Of a stretch of DNA of 64,000 nucleotides, positions 24,954 through 35,233 are shown piece after piece. The notes below the pieces were generated by a model. It was not told the origin of the DNA. It was given only the letters and a program-made list of their open reading frames with translations, and did not search any database. Position numbers and translations under genes: made by a program. Source of the stretch: Merluccius polli (taxonomy: Eukaryota > Chordata > Actinopteri > Gadiformes > Merlucciidae); contig JAOPHQ010005150.1 in NCBI GenBank assembly GCA_030340625.1, positions 102,001-166,000 of the forward strand. The letters are read 5' to 3'. Each line of letters opens with the position of its first letter. Positions within the stretch are counted from its first letter, which is position 1.

Positions 24954-25897
24954 AGGGACACTAAGTAATTTTTTCCCCCATCTAGTGGTCAAATTGTATT
25001 TTGCATTCAAACGAATTTATTCTCTCCAGCGCCTCGCGTTTTTGAACTACGGCAAGCGGTATTAGTCAAGATTCAAGAAGCTATGACATGATAACATGTC
25101 TTCAAACACCACTTCATCACGTTTTGTTTCTGATGATGAGGTACGTTCAGTGCTCGAAGTGGAAAAATATAAGCAACGTGGGGGGGGGGGGGGGGGGGGG
25201 GATATTAACCCACCGCGCTACGACCGACGGGGGGGGGGGGGGGGGGGGATATTAACCCACCGCGCTACGACCGACGGGGGGGGGATATTAACCCACCGCG
25301 CTACGACCAACGGGGGGGGGGGGGATATTAACCCACCGCGCTACGACCAACGGGGGATCGTAACCCACCGCGGACCTATGACCGCAGCCTGTGACAAGTG
25401 CCGGTACGCAAGAAAAAGTGCCGGTACGCTAAAGGGTAAAATGTAGAAGTGCCGGTGCTGCGTACCGGTGCGTAGCGGCCCACTTCGAGCACTGGGTACG
25501 TTATTTCAAACAAACTTCAAACTGCATTGAATCATTAGTGTGAGCATGTATGAGTAATTACTCCTCCAGATAGTGAATTATGTTCTCATGTTTATATCGT
25601 TTTTTAAGTGACAAGCGCGTCTCGCTAAGCTCCTCCTCTGTTCCAGTCACGCTGGCTCTGAGTGAAAACGCGTTTAGCCTTTTAGCTTTTTGTCCCTCTC
25701 GGGAGTCCATAGACCGGAAAGACATGGCGGCCTTCATAGAGCTTGCCCGCCCTATGTATATTCTGATAAGTGATTCTTCGCTCAGGAGGATAAGTGAGAT
25801 TGTTGACATTGATCATTGTACACCAATGGGGACTTATTTATGAATGAAGACGTTGATTTGAGGTAATAAATTACTTAAAAAACTACTTAGTGTCCCT
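24954..25897. mobile_element. TTAA-flanked non-autonomous element
   Basis: The terminal inverted repeats AGGGACACTAAGTAATTTTT and the complement of ACTACTTAGTGTCCCT are directly flanked by TTAA on both sides (24950-24953 and 25898-25901). TTAA target duplication is the hallmark of piggyBac-type transposition. The interior has no transposase and holds a poly-G tandem array. Confidence 0.8.
25170..25378. repeat. Poly-G tandem repeat
   Basis: Four units of a G-run followed by GATATTAACCCACCGCGCTA and CGACC(G/A)ACG, plus a degenerate fifth. The design (a short unique core plus a variable G-run) resembles the arm minisatellites, although the core sequence differs. Confidence 0.9.
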
Positions 25898-25901
25898 TTA
25901 A

Positions 25902-26146
25902 AGTCGTCATAAATTAATGTCTATAACATTGAATTTAAAAGAAATGCTATAACATTAATTAATACTACATTGATTAATACAATCCTTTACAAACATTTAT
26001 TTATCTTCAATTATTTATTTTTTGCCAAATGGCCATCATTGTACTTTGCACACACATATATTTGCAAAAACATTGCTGCAAATATAGGTAATCTTTAACA
26101 AAAACCAAACTGCTCAAAATGTACACATCTCCATCTCTTATTTATG
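25902..26146. other. AT-rich, no gene seen
   Basis: No supportable feature. Confidence 0.5.
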
Positions 26147-26690
26147 GGGGTATTGTTGAGACAATATTATTTGTGTGTGCGCATCTCAATCTGTGTGTGT
26201 AATAAGATTTGTGTGTATTCACATTTGTGTGTGCGTAATAAGATTTGTCTGTCTGTATTCACATTTGTGTGTGTAAAAAATCTGTGTGTCTGTATTCACA
26301 TTTGTGTGTTTGTGATAAGATTTGTGTGTCTGTATTCACATTTGTGTGTGTGTAAAAAAATGCGTACTGAGATCTGTAAATGTCTGTCATCAGTTATAAC
26401 TCAGGCGGGAGCTCTGATTGGCCGTCTTTTTACACGTGGATTTTGGCACACTTCTGCCGTGCAGATCTGCAAATGCGATCCGTGTGTAGAAACGATTTGT
26501 CTGTAACTTCACGCAATACAGTCCACACACCACTAGTCGGCGCGTAGCACCCAGTGATGTTAAGCGTGTCATTGTCATGGGGAAGATGGCTGCCGTTAAA
26601 TATATAGTGGTTCTTTGGTTGTAGACATTCTGCATTTGACACACAGACTGCAGTCCTTTAGGGGTTAAGTGTGAGGTGTGATATACACTC
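26147..26690. repeat. One arm of a foldback family
   Basis: The segment from GGGGTATTGTTGAGACAATA through tandem TTCACATTTGTGTGTG blocks to AAGATGGCTGCCGTTAA matches the left half of the element at 53703-54700. The second arm is absent here, and the Tc1 copy begins close to its inner end. Confidence 0.8.
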
Positions 26691-26695
26691 ACCGG

Positions 26696-27901
26696 CCACT
26701 TTATTAGGTACACCTGTCCAACTGCTTGTTAACGCAAATTTCTAATCAGCCAATCACATGGCAGCAACTCAATGCATTTAGGCATGTAGACATGGTCAGG
26801 ACGATCTGCTGCAGTTCAAACCGAGCATCAGAATGGGGAAGAAAGGTGATTTAAGTGACTTTGAACGTGGCATGGTTGTTGGTGCCAGACGGGCTGGTCT
26901 GAGTATTTCAGAGACTGCTGATCTACTGGGATTTTCACGCACAACCATCTCTAGGGTTTACAGAGAATGGTCCGAAAAAGAGAAAATATCCAGTGGCAGT
27001 TCTGTGGGTGCAAATGCCTTGTTGATGCTAGAGGTCAGAGGAGAATGGCCAGACTGGTTCGAGCTGATAGAAAGGCAACTGTAACTCAAATAACCACTCG
27101 TTACAACAGAGGTATGCAGAAGAGCATCTCTGAACGCACAACACGTCGAACCTTGAGGCGGATGGGCTACAGCAGCAGAAGACCACACCGGGTGCCACTC
27201 CTGTCAGCTAAGAACAGGAAACTGAGGCTACAATTCGCACAGGCTCACCAAAATTGGACAATCGAAGATTGGAAAAACGTTGCCTGGTCTGATGAGTCTC
27301 GATTTCTGCTGCGACATTCGGATGGTAGGGTCAGAATTTGGCGTCAACAACATGAAAGCATGGATCCATCCTGCCTTGTATCAACGGTTCAGGCTGGTGG
27401 TGGTGGTGTAATGGTGTGGGGGATATTTTCCTGGCACACTTTGGGCTTATTAGTACCAATTGAGCATCGTGTCAAAGCCACAGACTACCTGAGTATTGTT
27501 GCTGACCATGTCCATCCCTTTATGACCACAGTGTACCCATCTTCTGATGGCTACTTCCAGCAGGATAACGCGCCATGTCATAAAGCGCGAATCATCTCAG
27601 ACTGGTTTCTTGAACATGACAATGAGTTCACTGTACTCAAATGGCCTCCACAGTCACCAGATCTCAATCCAATAGAGCACCTTTGGGATGTGGTGGAACG
27701 GGAGATTCGCATCATGGATGTGCAGCCGACAAATCTGCAGCAACTGCGTGATGCTATCATGTCAATATGGACCAAACTCTCTGAGGAATGTTTCCAGTAC
27801 CTTGTTGAATCTGTGCCACGAAGGATTAAGGCAGTTCTGAAGGCAAAAGGGGGTCCAACCCGGTACTAGCAAGGTGTACCTAATAAAGTGGCCGGTGAGT
27901 G
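26696..27901 (+). mobile_element. Tc1/mariner element, defective copy
   Basis: This 1206 bp element has ends CACTCACCGGCCACTTTATT and its inverse, flanked by TA dinucleotides (26694-26695 and 27902-27903). It is the opposite-strand counterpart of the intact copy at 51664-52883 and is nearly identical to it. Confidence 0.95.
26833..27869 (+). pseudogene. Tc1 transposase with 4 bp deletion
   Basis: The frame starts with the same N-terminal helix-turn-helix region as the intact copy ([20 protein letters not shown]). It loses frame near 26995, where GTGGCAG replaces the GTGAGCGGCAG of the intact copy, a 4 bp loss around codon 55. From about 27000 to the stop the second frame still encodes the rest of the protein, including the [12 protein letters not shown] and NPIEHLW catalytic motifs. 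The gene cannot make full-length transposase. The near identity with the other copy points to recent amplification. Confidence 0.95.
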
Positions 27902-28332
27902 TAAATGTGTCATAGTATGAAAAAATATAGACTTTAACTGTGTTGGCCTGAGTAATAACACTTAATCAATATAAAAAACAGCCAACAGATTTAAATGAAA
28001 TGAGAAATGACTATATATGTAATATTTTAATTCGGGATAATTAAAATGATGCAACATACTTAGAAAGACCATGCACATGCTGTAAAACACATTAATTCCT
28101 CACAGGATTGACGGTGTAAATACAGGTGTATCACTAGGATTAATCTTAGCCTGGCTGTTAGCCTGGTCGGGAGCAGGCTAGCTCCGGAGAATAAATCACC
28201 ATGGTAACTCAGCCGGGAAAAGTGTGAGCTGCTTTCATGCAACCGACTTGAGGCTAAAATGTAGCCAGGATACCTAAATCCGTAAACAAATCCCGGCTTA
28301 ATCCCTTATCCTAGTTTTGTGCAATACCCCCC
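27902..28332. repeat. Inverted copy of repeat at 34.1 kb
   Basis: The sequence from TAAATGTGTCATAGTATGAA to TTTTGTGCAATACCCC is the diverged reverse complement of 34112-34541. The outer boundary coincides with the Tc1 target site, so Tc1 inserted at or into this copy. Confidence 0.85.
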
Positions 28333-28344
28333 GGTACATTGTTT

Positions 28345-28545
28345 TCACTTGCTCTTTTTGGAATATGATAGGTCAATTCTAGTTGCATATGCATGCTGCA
28401 CGTGGAAAACGTTCTTCTACCCCCATTGCATGCATTATGTAAGAACGTGCCAATGTAAGAACATAGACTTGGCTTGAGACCGCCCTCATGAAAACAGTAT
28501 ACGGCATTTCAGAATGTTTAACAATAGGCGTCAATATGCTTCCGG
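28345..28545. repeat. Dispersed repeat, second copy at 60.8 kb
   Basis: The landmarks ATGCATGCTGCACGTGG, CCCCATTGCATGCATTA and TATACGGCATTTCAGAATG match 60805-60921 plus 61279-61355 in the same orientation. Confidence 0.8.
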
Positions 28546-28745
28546 GTGGCAGGAAGAGAGCGGCTTCCACTGACCAGGGGGGTATACTACGAAGCTCGAT
28601 TAGTGGGTTAGCGAGGTATGTTGCGCTCAAAGCCTGGGTTAGCTGTCCTACGAAAGTCGCTCTCTTTAAGCGTCGCTATATCACCATGGTAACTTATGCT
28701 GGTAACCAAACCTGGTCGGGGGGAGGTTCTCAGCTAAGACTTTAC

Positions 28746-29080
28746 GATTAGATCGGCTTCTTATCGGGACAGATCCCTTGGCATTGCCTGAGGATATTCT
28801 TTATGAGAGATACAGGTTCTCATCAGAGGATATTCCAGTCCTTGTTGGACCTTATGTAGGCAATGCTACAAAAAGAAGCCATGCGCAGTGTGTCTGTGTT
28901 TCACTGCGATTTGTTGCCACGGGAACATATTTGCATACAGTTGGTGATGCCGAAAATATAAGCAAAAAGGTGCCTTGCGATACGCAAGGTTGTAGCTGCC
29001 CTAAATACACTGCTAAATGGTGTCTCCCAACTTTTTGCCAACGCAAACTGTCAAGTTGCAAGTTATCAACTTGCAGGTAA
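28746..29080 (+). pseudogene. HARBI1-like (PIF/Harbinger) transposase fragment
   Basis: An open frame shows the pre-catalytic region of Harbinger/HARBI1-type transposases: ILYERYRFSSEDI, SLRFVATGTYLHTVGDAENI and then SK. Downstream of about 28965 the frame slips and only short related pieces (LPTFCQRK) remain. No DDE catalytic residues are present, so this is a truncated relic. HARBI1-type enzymes normally work with a MYB-like partner protein, which is not evident nearby. The family is clear from the FVATGTYLHTVGDAENIS stretch, but start and end are approximate. Confidence 0.7.
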
Positions 29081-29169
29081 AAGAAAACACTTGTATACGT
29101 GAATGAGTGGTAGAGTGGAGGTAGCGCGTCAGTCTTGAGATTCTGCGTGCTGGGTTCGTTTCCCAAGTG

Positions 29170-29600
29170 AAGTGCATTTATGTGTAGTTTAATAAGTTAT
29201 ATTTCTTATGTCGTATGGAATACTTATTCATTAATGTTATGGAATTATCCAGTTGGTAATCTAGATGGGGGTAAAAGGCATGATGATGGACAGACAAGAT
29301 ATGAACCCCGGTCGCTGGCGTTCAGCTCACATACTAATCCACCACACCACCGTCGTTATACCTTCCAGCACATGCAATACGTTTCTTACATATAGGATGT
29401 ATTTGAAAGGAATTCCCTAAATTACACAATAACTCAAGTTGGAGGTTGCTTTTGCATTTTGCAATCATATGCACTCTATTGGGATTAAGGCGAACAATTC
29501 TTACGCATTCACAGAATCTGCTGTTTTTTGCCAGCACGCCTCCCTAGCCTTATTATGGGAAACTGTATCTGGGCCCAGTTTCCCGAAAGCATCGTTAGCG
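29170..29600. other. No gene seen
   Basis: No supportable gene. The end of the stretch (GGGCCCAGTTTCCCGAAAGC, from about 29573) resembles the terminus of a fish MITE. Confidence 0.4.
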
Positions 29601-29601
29601 T

Positions 29602-29737
29602 AAAGTATTATTAATTGATTAAATATTAACAGAAATTAATGAACGGTTCTGTTAATGGACACCTCGTCGGGCATTATCCCGCTTATACCATGGTCACTTA
29701 CGAAAGAAAGAAATGTTTAATCAATTAATAATACTTT
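29602..29737. repeat. Inverted repeat pair
   Basis: AAAGTATTATTAATTGATTA (29602 onward) returns as TAATCAATTAATAATACTTT (ending 29737). The 22 bp perfect arms around about 90 bp suggest a small foldback MITE. Confidence 0.75.
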
Positions 29738-30158
29738 AATGTGTTTTAGAGTTAAAATCGTGAGGTTTTTTTATGTTTACAAGTGAAGCGGACTATTTAA
29801 TGTATCCCGTATGCAGGCGTTGACAAGCAACGTGGCCATAGCGTCTTCATAGCGTTAATGTCTTTCCTAGGTGTACTTTTTACGTGCTCTGCAGGGAAAT
29901 TATTGGATGAATGTGATATGTCAACGTTCATATGAAATTCTGTCAGTGGAATTGTTGGTGGCATGCAATAGTGATTTAACATTGTTTCCATGAGTGTGTG
30001 ATATAATTATTAAGTAGCCTATTGTGTGACATAAATGATATACATTACATCAAAGGATAGAAGTATCAAAAATATTGTTTTTTTGATTTGATAATTGATT
30101 TAGCAGCAAGTCCGGTATTTTTTGTATTCATCCGCACAGTAGCCTATTTAAACGCCTT

Positions 30159-30202
30159 CGATCACCTGGAGAGTCCCTTGCGATCACCTGGAGAGTCCCT
30201 TG
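30159..30202. repeat. 22 bp perfect tandem duplication
   Basis: CGATCACCTGGAGAGTCCCT plus TG occurs twice in direct succession. Confidence 0.95.
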
Positions 30203-30299
30203 TGACGAGTTGGACGTTGCGAGAGGTAAGGTGAAACTATATTTTGTGGTTTGAAATGTTGATTCCAATGATTGATTCAAAATAGAATAAATGTTTCTT

Positions 30300-30590
30300 T
30301 TAGGCCAACACTTCTCTTCTCCTGTGCTTATGATTGAGCTTGTTCAAAGCACTTTAAATTGTAAATTTAATTGCACTATGTCCTTTTAAATCATGATTTT
30401 ATGCTGCTCTTATAGTACTTTATTTCTTTCTATTCTTCTATTCTTGTATTTTTTATTATTTTTTATTACTACTATTATTATTCTAATTTTTATTTCAATT
30501 CTTATTGTTCTATGTAAAGCGCATTGAGTTGCCATTGTGTATGAAATGCGCTATATAAATAAAGCTGCCTTGCCTTGCCTTGCCATATGT
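30300..30590 (+). repeat. Retroposon 3' tail
   Basis: A T-rich stretch leads into GTAAAGCGCATTGAGTTGCC, then GCGCTATATAAATAAAGC and a TGCCT tandem. This is a typical 3' end of fish LINE-derived retroposons. No coding part is present. Confidence 0.6.
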
Positions 30591-30759
30591 AGTTAAGAGT
30601 GGAGTGGGGTTTAATCCTCACATTTATAGTTTTGTCTGATTTGCAGTTTGGTGAAAAGAGAGACAATGGCAAGAAGAAAAAGAAATGCATGCAATTGTGT
30701 CATTGCTCAGTCGTACATTTAATTTCTTGCTTAATTCACAGGGTCAACAAATCAGAAAA

Positions 30760-32142
30760 ATGGCAAGTTCAATGAAGAAGGCCAGAACTGAGGATGAGTC
30801 CATGGTTGGATTCATACACGGTCTGTCTCCCGTCAAAATTTCAAAGAAGAACTCGCGCTACTTTGACGCGACATTGCAAACGGGGAGACAGGAGTACCAC
30901 CGGTTGGTAGTGTTTGGTCCAGAGAAACACAAGGTGTTCGAGCAAGCTGCCATTGCCAAGACCCCGGTGAAGCTGTCAAAAGTTTAAAAAAAAGCATCAG
31001 TAAGTAGACCCTCCTAAGACTTTGCTGTCACATGGATATTTTTATGCGGTGAAGAATTTAAGGAAATACATTTTGTGGTGTTTCTTCCTGTGTAGGTTAC
31101 AGTGACCCAAACGGGTTTGACGTGCTGTGTTCGACGGCCAGCGACGTGCAGGTTGTGGACAACCTGCAATTCTTTTTTCGAGCGCCCCCGACTGCCGGCA
31201 CCATGACGGTTGCGAGTGTTTTGGCGCTTGGCCCCAAGCAACATGTAAGTGGAGTGGCATGTCTTTCAGTGGCCAGATCCAGGAGTCTGTTTGGGGAGTT
31301 TTGCCTTTGAATAATTATCTCTTTGTGTCTTTGTAACAGATTAATGCAGTGCGGGTGAAAATCTTGCCTGGCGGCATCCAGAGCAAACTCGTGCCGGTGG
31401 ATGGAGTAATGAGGGAGCTCAAACAGTTCCGAGTGTGTGATCCCACTGGGGTCACCAGATTGACCATGTGGGAGGACAAAATCCTCCTGGTTGAACTGTC
31501 CCACTCCTACGAGATCCGCAATGTGACAACACGACGTTGTGGGGAGCAGACTGTCCTGACGAGTAAACACGACGTTGTGGGGAGCAGACTGTCCTGACGA
31601 GTACGCCATCGACCACATTGAATGAAATCCAGGACGTCGGCGAGCCAGACAAGCTGGAGCCATATGGTGATGGTGGTGATCTGGCTAAGGTTTGTGGGCG
31701 TGTCAGTGCGGTGCAGATTGGGGCCAAACATCACTGTGTGAGGTGTCGAGCTAGTCAGGCGCAGTTTAGCTGCAAGTGCACTTCTCACCGCTGTGAGAGA
31801 TGCCGCATGCTGCAGAGAGCAGAGTCCTACCGTGTGCTCTATAGTGGGACAGTAGTTGTGGTGAGTGATGGGCAGGAGAACACTGCAACCTTGACAAATT
31901 CAGCGCTCTCCAGGTTTGTGGCCGAGCACATGGGCGGTGTAGCCACTGATAGCGAAGCCATTGAAGAAAAACTTATTAGTGTTGATGAGGTTGAGCTGGA
32001 GGTGAACTCCAGCCAAGTAGTGATGTCCCTAACTTTGGGTCAAGGCACCGGTGCTGCTGGTGAGCAGGCTCAGGGGTCGGAGGTGGGGCTCACTGAGGAA
32101 GTCCAGTTGGCATTCCACTCCTTTGGTGATTTTGAGGTGTAG
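30760..32142 (+). pseudogene. RPA-like OB-fold / zinc-ribbon protein, broken
   Basis: Exons read as 30760-30999, 31096-31244 and 31340-32142. The N-terminus (residues about 17-75, VGFIHGLSPVK...RYFDATLQT...YHRLVVF) and the third exon (KQFRVCDPTGVTRLTMWED) resemble tandem OB folds of replication protein A type single-strand DNA-binding proteins. A cysteine cluster (HHCVRCR...CKCTSHRCERC) recalls the zinc ribbon of the large RPA subunit's third DNA-binding domain. Two lesions are visible: a TAA at 30985-30987 just before the exon 1 donor, and a 38 bp tandem duplication at 31528-31603 that shifts the frame. Deleting one copy in thought restores frame into NEIQDVGEPDKLEPYG. It lies between a Harbinger relic and a THAP exon, so it may be a transposon cargo gene. 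Identity beyond the OB-fold resemblance is uncertain. Confidence 0.65.
31528..31603. repeat. 38 bp tandem duplication inside exon
   Basis: AACACGACGTTGTGGGGAGC plus the next 18 bases is repeated exactly once. The length is not a multiple of three, so it breaks the OB-fold gene. Confidence 0.97.
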
Positions 32143-32207
32143 GGCGTTCTTTTCTTTTTTTTATGTTGGCATGTGTAATTATATTGTTGTTCTAATTACA
32201 TATGTAA

Positions 32208-32213
32208 AATAAA
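32208..32213 (+). terminator. Polyadenylation signal
   Basis: A canonical AATAAA lies 66 bp beyond the stop codon of the OB-fold gene. Confidence 0.6.
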
Positions 32214-32295
32214 GGCTTTGTGTGAACTTTAACCATCATGTCATTGTTTTTCTTTAAATAACTTTAGTAATGTAGTCAAATATTTTGTTCATGCA

Positions 32296-32965
32296 GCTAT
32301 ATGGCTGCTAGTTTTCATTCCAACCATGTAGCAGCACACACGACTTGGCTCATTCCATCAACTCAACTGAGCTGAACTTGCAGCCACATCCACTGCTGCA
32401 AGTTTTGGACTGCGTGAAGACAGATCAACTGAACTGTCTTCATGCAGTCCAAAACTTGCAGCTATACAGTGGATGTGGCTGCAAGTTCAGCTCAGTTGAG
32501 TTGATGGAATGAGCCAAGTCGGGTGTGCTGCTGCATGTTTGGGGTGAAAACCTGCAGTCACACAGCCCATGTATGGATCAGTTTGACACACAACACTTTT
32601 CACAGGTGTCAGACTGATCCATAAAAGGGCTGTGTGGCTGCAGGTTTTCATTTTAGCCACGCAGTGGCACACCTGACTTGGCTAATTCCAACAACTGAGC
32701 TGAACTTGCAGCCACATCCACTGTATAGCTGCAAGTTTTGGACTGCGTGAAGACAGATCAACTGAACTGTCTTAACAGTCAGAAACTTACAGCCACATCC
32801 ACCCTTGGTTAAACGGTGGGTTTGGCTGCTAGTATTTATTCCAATCAACCAAGAGGACACCTGAAATGAATGCGTGCAGACAGTTCAGTTGATTGAATGA
32901 ACCAAGTCGGGTGTGGTGCTTCATGGTTGGGGTGAAAACCTGCAGCCATAGTGGCCCTTTCATGG
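32296..32965. repeat. Foldback repeat family, copy 1
   Basis: Nested inverted repeats are built of GCAGCACAC, GACTTGGCTCATTCCATCAA, GAACTTGCAGCCACATCCAC and TTTTGGACTGCGTGAAGACA blocks and their complements. At least two overlapping hairpins are present. A shorter copy is at 56826-57222. There is no coding capacity. Confidence 0.9.
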
Positions 32966-33218
32966 ATCACTTTGAGATGTGTCATCGACTTAAAATGTGA
33001 GTAACACTGAATGTGTTCACATGTTTTTAGAATTGTTTTTGATTTTTAATCTACGTTTCCTCATTTTATATTCTAAAAATTATTTTTCTGTAATGAAAGT
33101 AGGCTATATTTTTGATGTATACTATATTATTTACAGAGCCAAATGTAGTATATGCAGTGTCATGTTCCTGCCAGCAGGAGGCACTGAGTGTGGTTTGTCT
33201 GGCGCGCACTAATCAGAG

Positions 33219-33585
33219 TATAGAGCGTAACAGTGACCGCCCCCTTTTTAACAGCTCCGGTGCCGGAAGTAAATTTCCCATGCATTAATCTGTTACAAAG
33301 ACACGTGACCATATTATGTTGGATTCGGGATGAGTAGTTCCTCACTCGGTCAACAAATAATGTACACAGTCTTGTACCTTTGCCTTTTCTTCCGTTTTCC
33401 AAATTCTTTTTATGCCCGAATCAAACATAATATGGTCACGACGACCATAACCAACGATTGGCTTGGTTAAAGGCTTAATACTCTTTTTATAAGGATTCTA
33501 CGAAAAGTGGAAGAGATAAATGCATGGGAAATTTACTTCCGGCACCGGAGCTGTTAAAAAGGGGCGGTCACTGTTACGCTCTATA
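33219..33585. mobile_element. Foldback MITE, 367 bp
   Basis: Long inverted arms (TATAGAGCGTAACAGTGACC... and complement, continuing through AGCTCCGGTGCCGGAAGTAA and CATAATATGGTCACG) enclose a short centre. The ends touch TA-type sequence. It sits immediately upstream of the THAP exon, in the promoter position. Confidence 0.85.
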
Positions 33586-33720
33586 GACGCTTTTACAGCC
33601 GACGTCATCAAATAGTTGCGCGCGCATTTTGGCAACGGAAGCGGTATTTTCCATCAGTTTTGATTGACAAAGACGAGGAAGCAACTAGTTAGGAATTTAC
33701 AAACTGTTCCCAGCGTCAAC

Positions 33721-34111
33721 ATGTCTGGTTGTTGCGTATACGGTGGTACGAATCGCTATTCCACGAGCGGACTAAAGTTGTATAGGATTCCGACCATTTC
33801 AGAGCAACCGACGGCGTCTGTGGCTGCAGGCGGTTAAACGTGTGGACTGGAATGAGGACAGAATCAGAAATGCTCGTGTCTGCAGCGCCCACTTTATATC
33901 TGGTAAGGTTATCTATCTAGCTTAGGCTACTCTTTGATTTTACTGGAAAGCCTTGTTTACATTAGTGATTGTCTGTATGATGTAGAATAATAATCAAATG
34001 CAGTTTAAGTTGGATAAACTGGAGTTAGATATGGCTAGTAGCTTGCAAGGCTAAACAAACGTGTTTGTTTTATTTTTGCAGGCGAGATGTCATTGGACTG
34101 TAGTAGTCCTG
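33721..34111 (+). pseudogene. THAP-domain exon(s), truncated
   Basis: THAP domains are C2CH zinc-finger DNA-binding modules found in P-element-like and some Harbinger/ISL2EU-type transposon proteins. The first 28 codons read MSGCCVYGGTNRY...LKLYRIP. A frame slip near 33797 then leads to RRRLWLQAVKRVDW...ARVCSAHFISG, including the Cys-x2-His pair. A GTAAGG donor follows, and a second short exon starts at 34082 (EMSLDCSS). It is cut off at 34112 by the inverted repeat. Position 9 is Gly where a zinc-ligand Cys is expected. The frameshift, lost ligand and truncation make it non-functional. Confidence 0.75.
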
Positions 34112-34541
34112 TGGGGTATTGCACAAAACTAGGATAAGGGATTAAGCCGGGATATGTTTACGGATTTAGGTTATCCTGCCTATATTTTAGCCTCAAGTCG
34201 GTTGTATGAAAGCGGCTCAAATTTATCCCGGCTAAGGTACCATGGTGATTTATTCTCCGCGGTTTAGCCTGCTCCCGACCAGGCTAGCAGCCAGGCTAAG
34301 CTTAATCCTAGTGCTTCAACTGTATTTACACCGTCAATCCTGTGAGGAATTAATGTGTTTTACAGCATGTGCATGGTCTTTCCAAGTATATTGCAAAGTT
34401 TTAATTATCCCGAATTAAAATATTACATATATAGTCATTTTTCATTTAAATCTGATGGCTGTTTTTTATATTGATTCAAGTGTTATTACTCAGGCCAACA
34501 CAGTTAAAGTCTATATTTTTTCATACTATGACACATTTACG
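34112..34541. repeat. Inverted copy of repeat at 27.9 kb
   Basis: It begins GGGGTATTGCACAAAACTAG and is the reverse complement of 27902-28332. It may extend to about 34950, where CCGGGCCTATTTATCCTGGC followed by TTGGCAATCGTGCAACC looks like a degenerate opposite terminus. It interrupts the THAP gene. Confidence 0.8.
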
Positions 34542-35233
34542 TTTGTGTTTATGAAAGTCCGCCTTTATTACGCAACTGCAGCGCATTTGGAAATGTCAAC
34601 AAACAGATGAGCGCAACATGCTTATGTCCTATTTATAAAATGTATTTTAATCACACAATAGAACCTTTGCAACATGTGAAACAGCCCATTGGCTACCATG
34701 CATAATAAGCCGTTTTACATTTCAAATTTCAAATCGCGCAGACGTCACCGAGTCCGGACCCGGCCCGTCGGCTCCCCTCGGGTCCCGTCGGGCTTGGGTC
34801 GGGTATCCAATAAGGAGCTGTTCAGCGGCCGTGACGTATGAAACGCCATGTTCCGATCGGTGATTCTGTGAGCGATTGCGAGGTCTATTCTAGCTTCACC
34901 TGACGTGATTTAGCCGGGCCTATTTATCCTGGCTTGGCAATCGTGCAACCGATATGTAAGCCAACACACTGTGAACATAATTTGTACTTTTTATTTGTAC
35001 CTTTTAATAATAATATAATCCTATAGGTAAATAAATGGCAAAAAATAGGCTGAGAACGAACGTATTTGCGATACGTTCAATGAAACGTAATCACGGATAA
35101 AATACGTTTTCAGACAAACGTAATTGAGAATGCCGAATAGTTCCCTGGAAACGTAATTTTGATGAGACAGGGTTGCCTATTTAATAAACCATTTTCGTTG
35201 CTTCGAGGAGGTCTGGTGTCCGTATATATATAT
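34542..35233. other. No gene seen
   Basis: No supportable gene. ACGTAA-rich sequence at 35050-35165 is reminiscent of the outer part of the giant-element arms. Confidence 0.45.

Noticed and set aside
29101..29165. tRNA-like A and B boxes (TGGTAGAGTGG, GGGTTCGTTTC) 44 bp apart
   Set aside because: Anticodon and acceptor stems do not pair convincingly. At most it is a decayed SINE head.
29270..29360. Minus-strand tRNA-like segment with GGGGTTCATAT
   Set aside because: No foldable cloverleaf that I could draw. Too weak to annotate.
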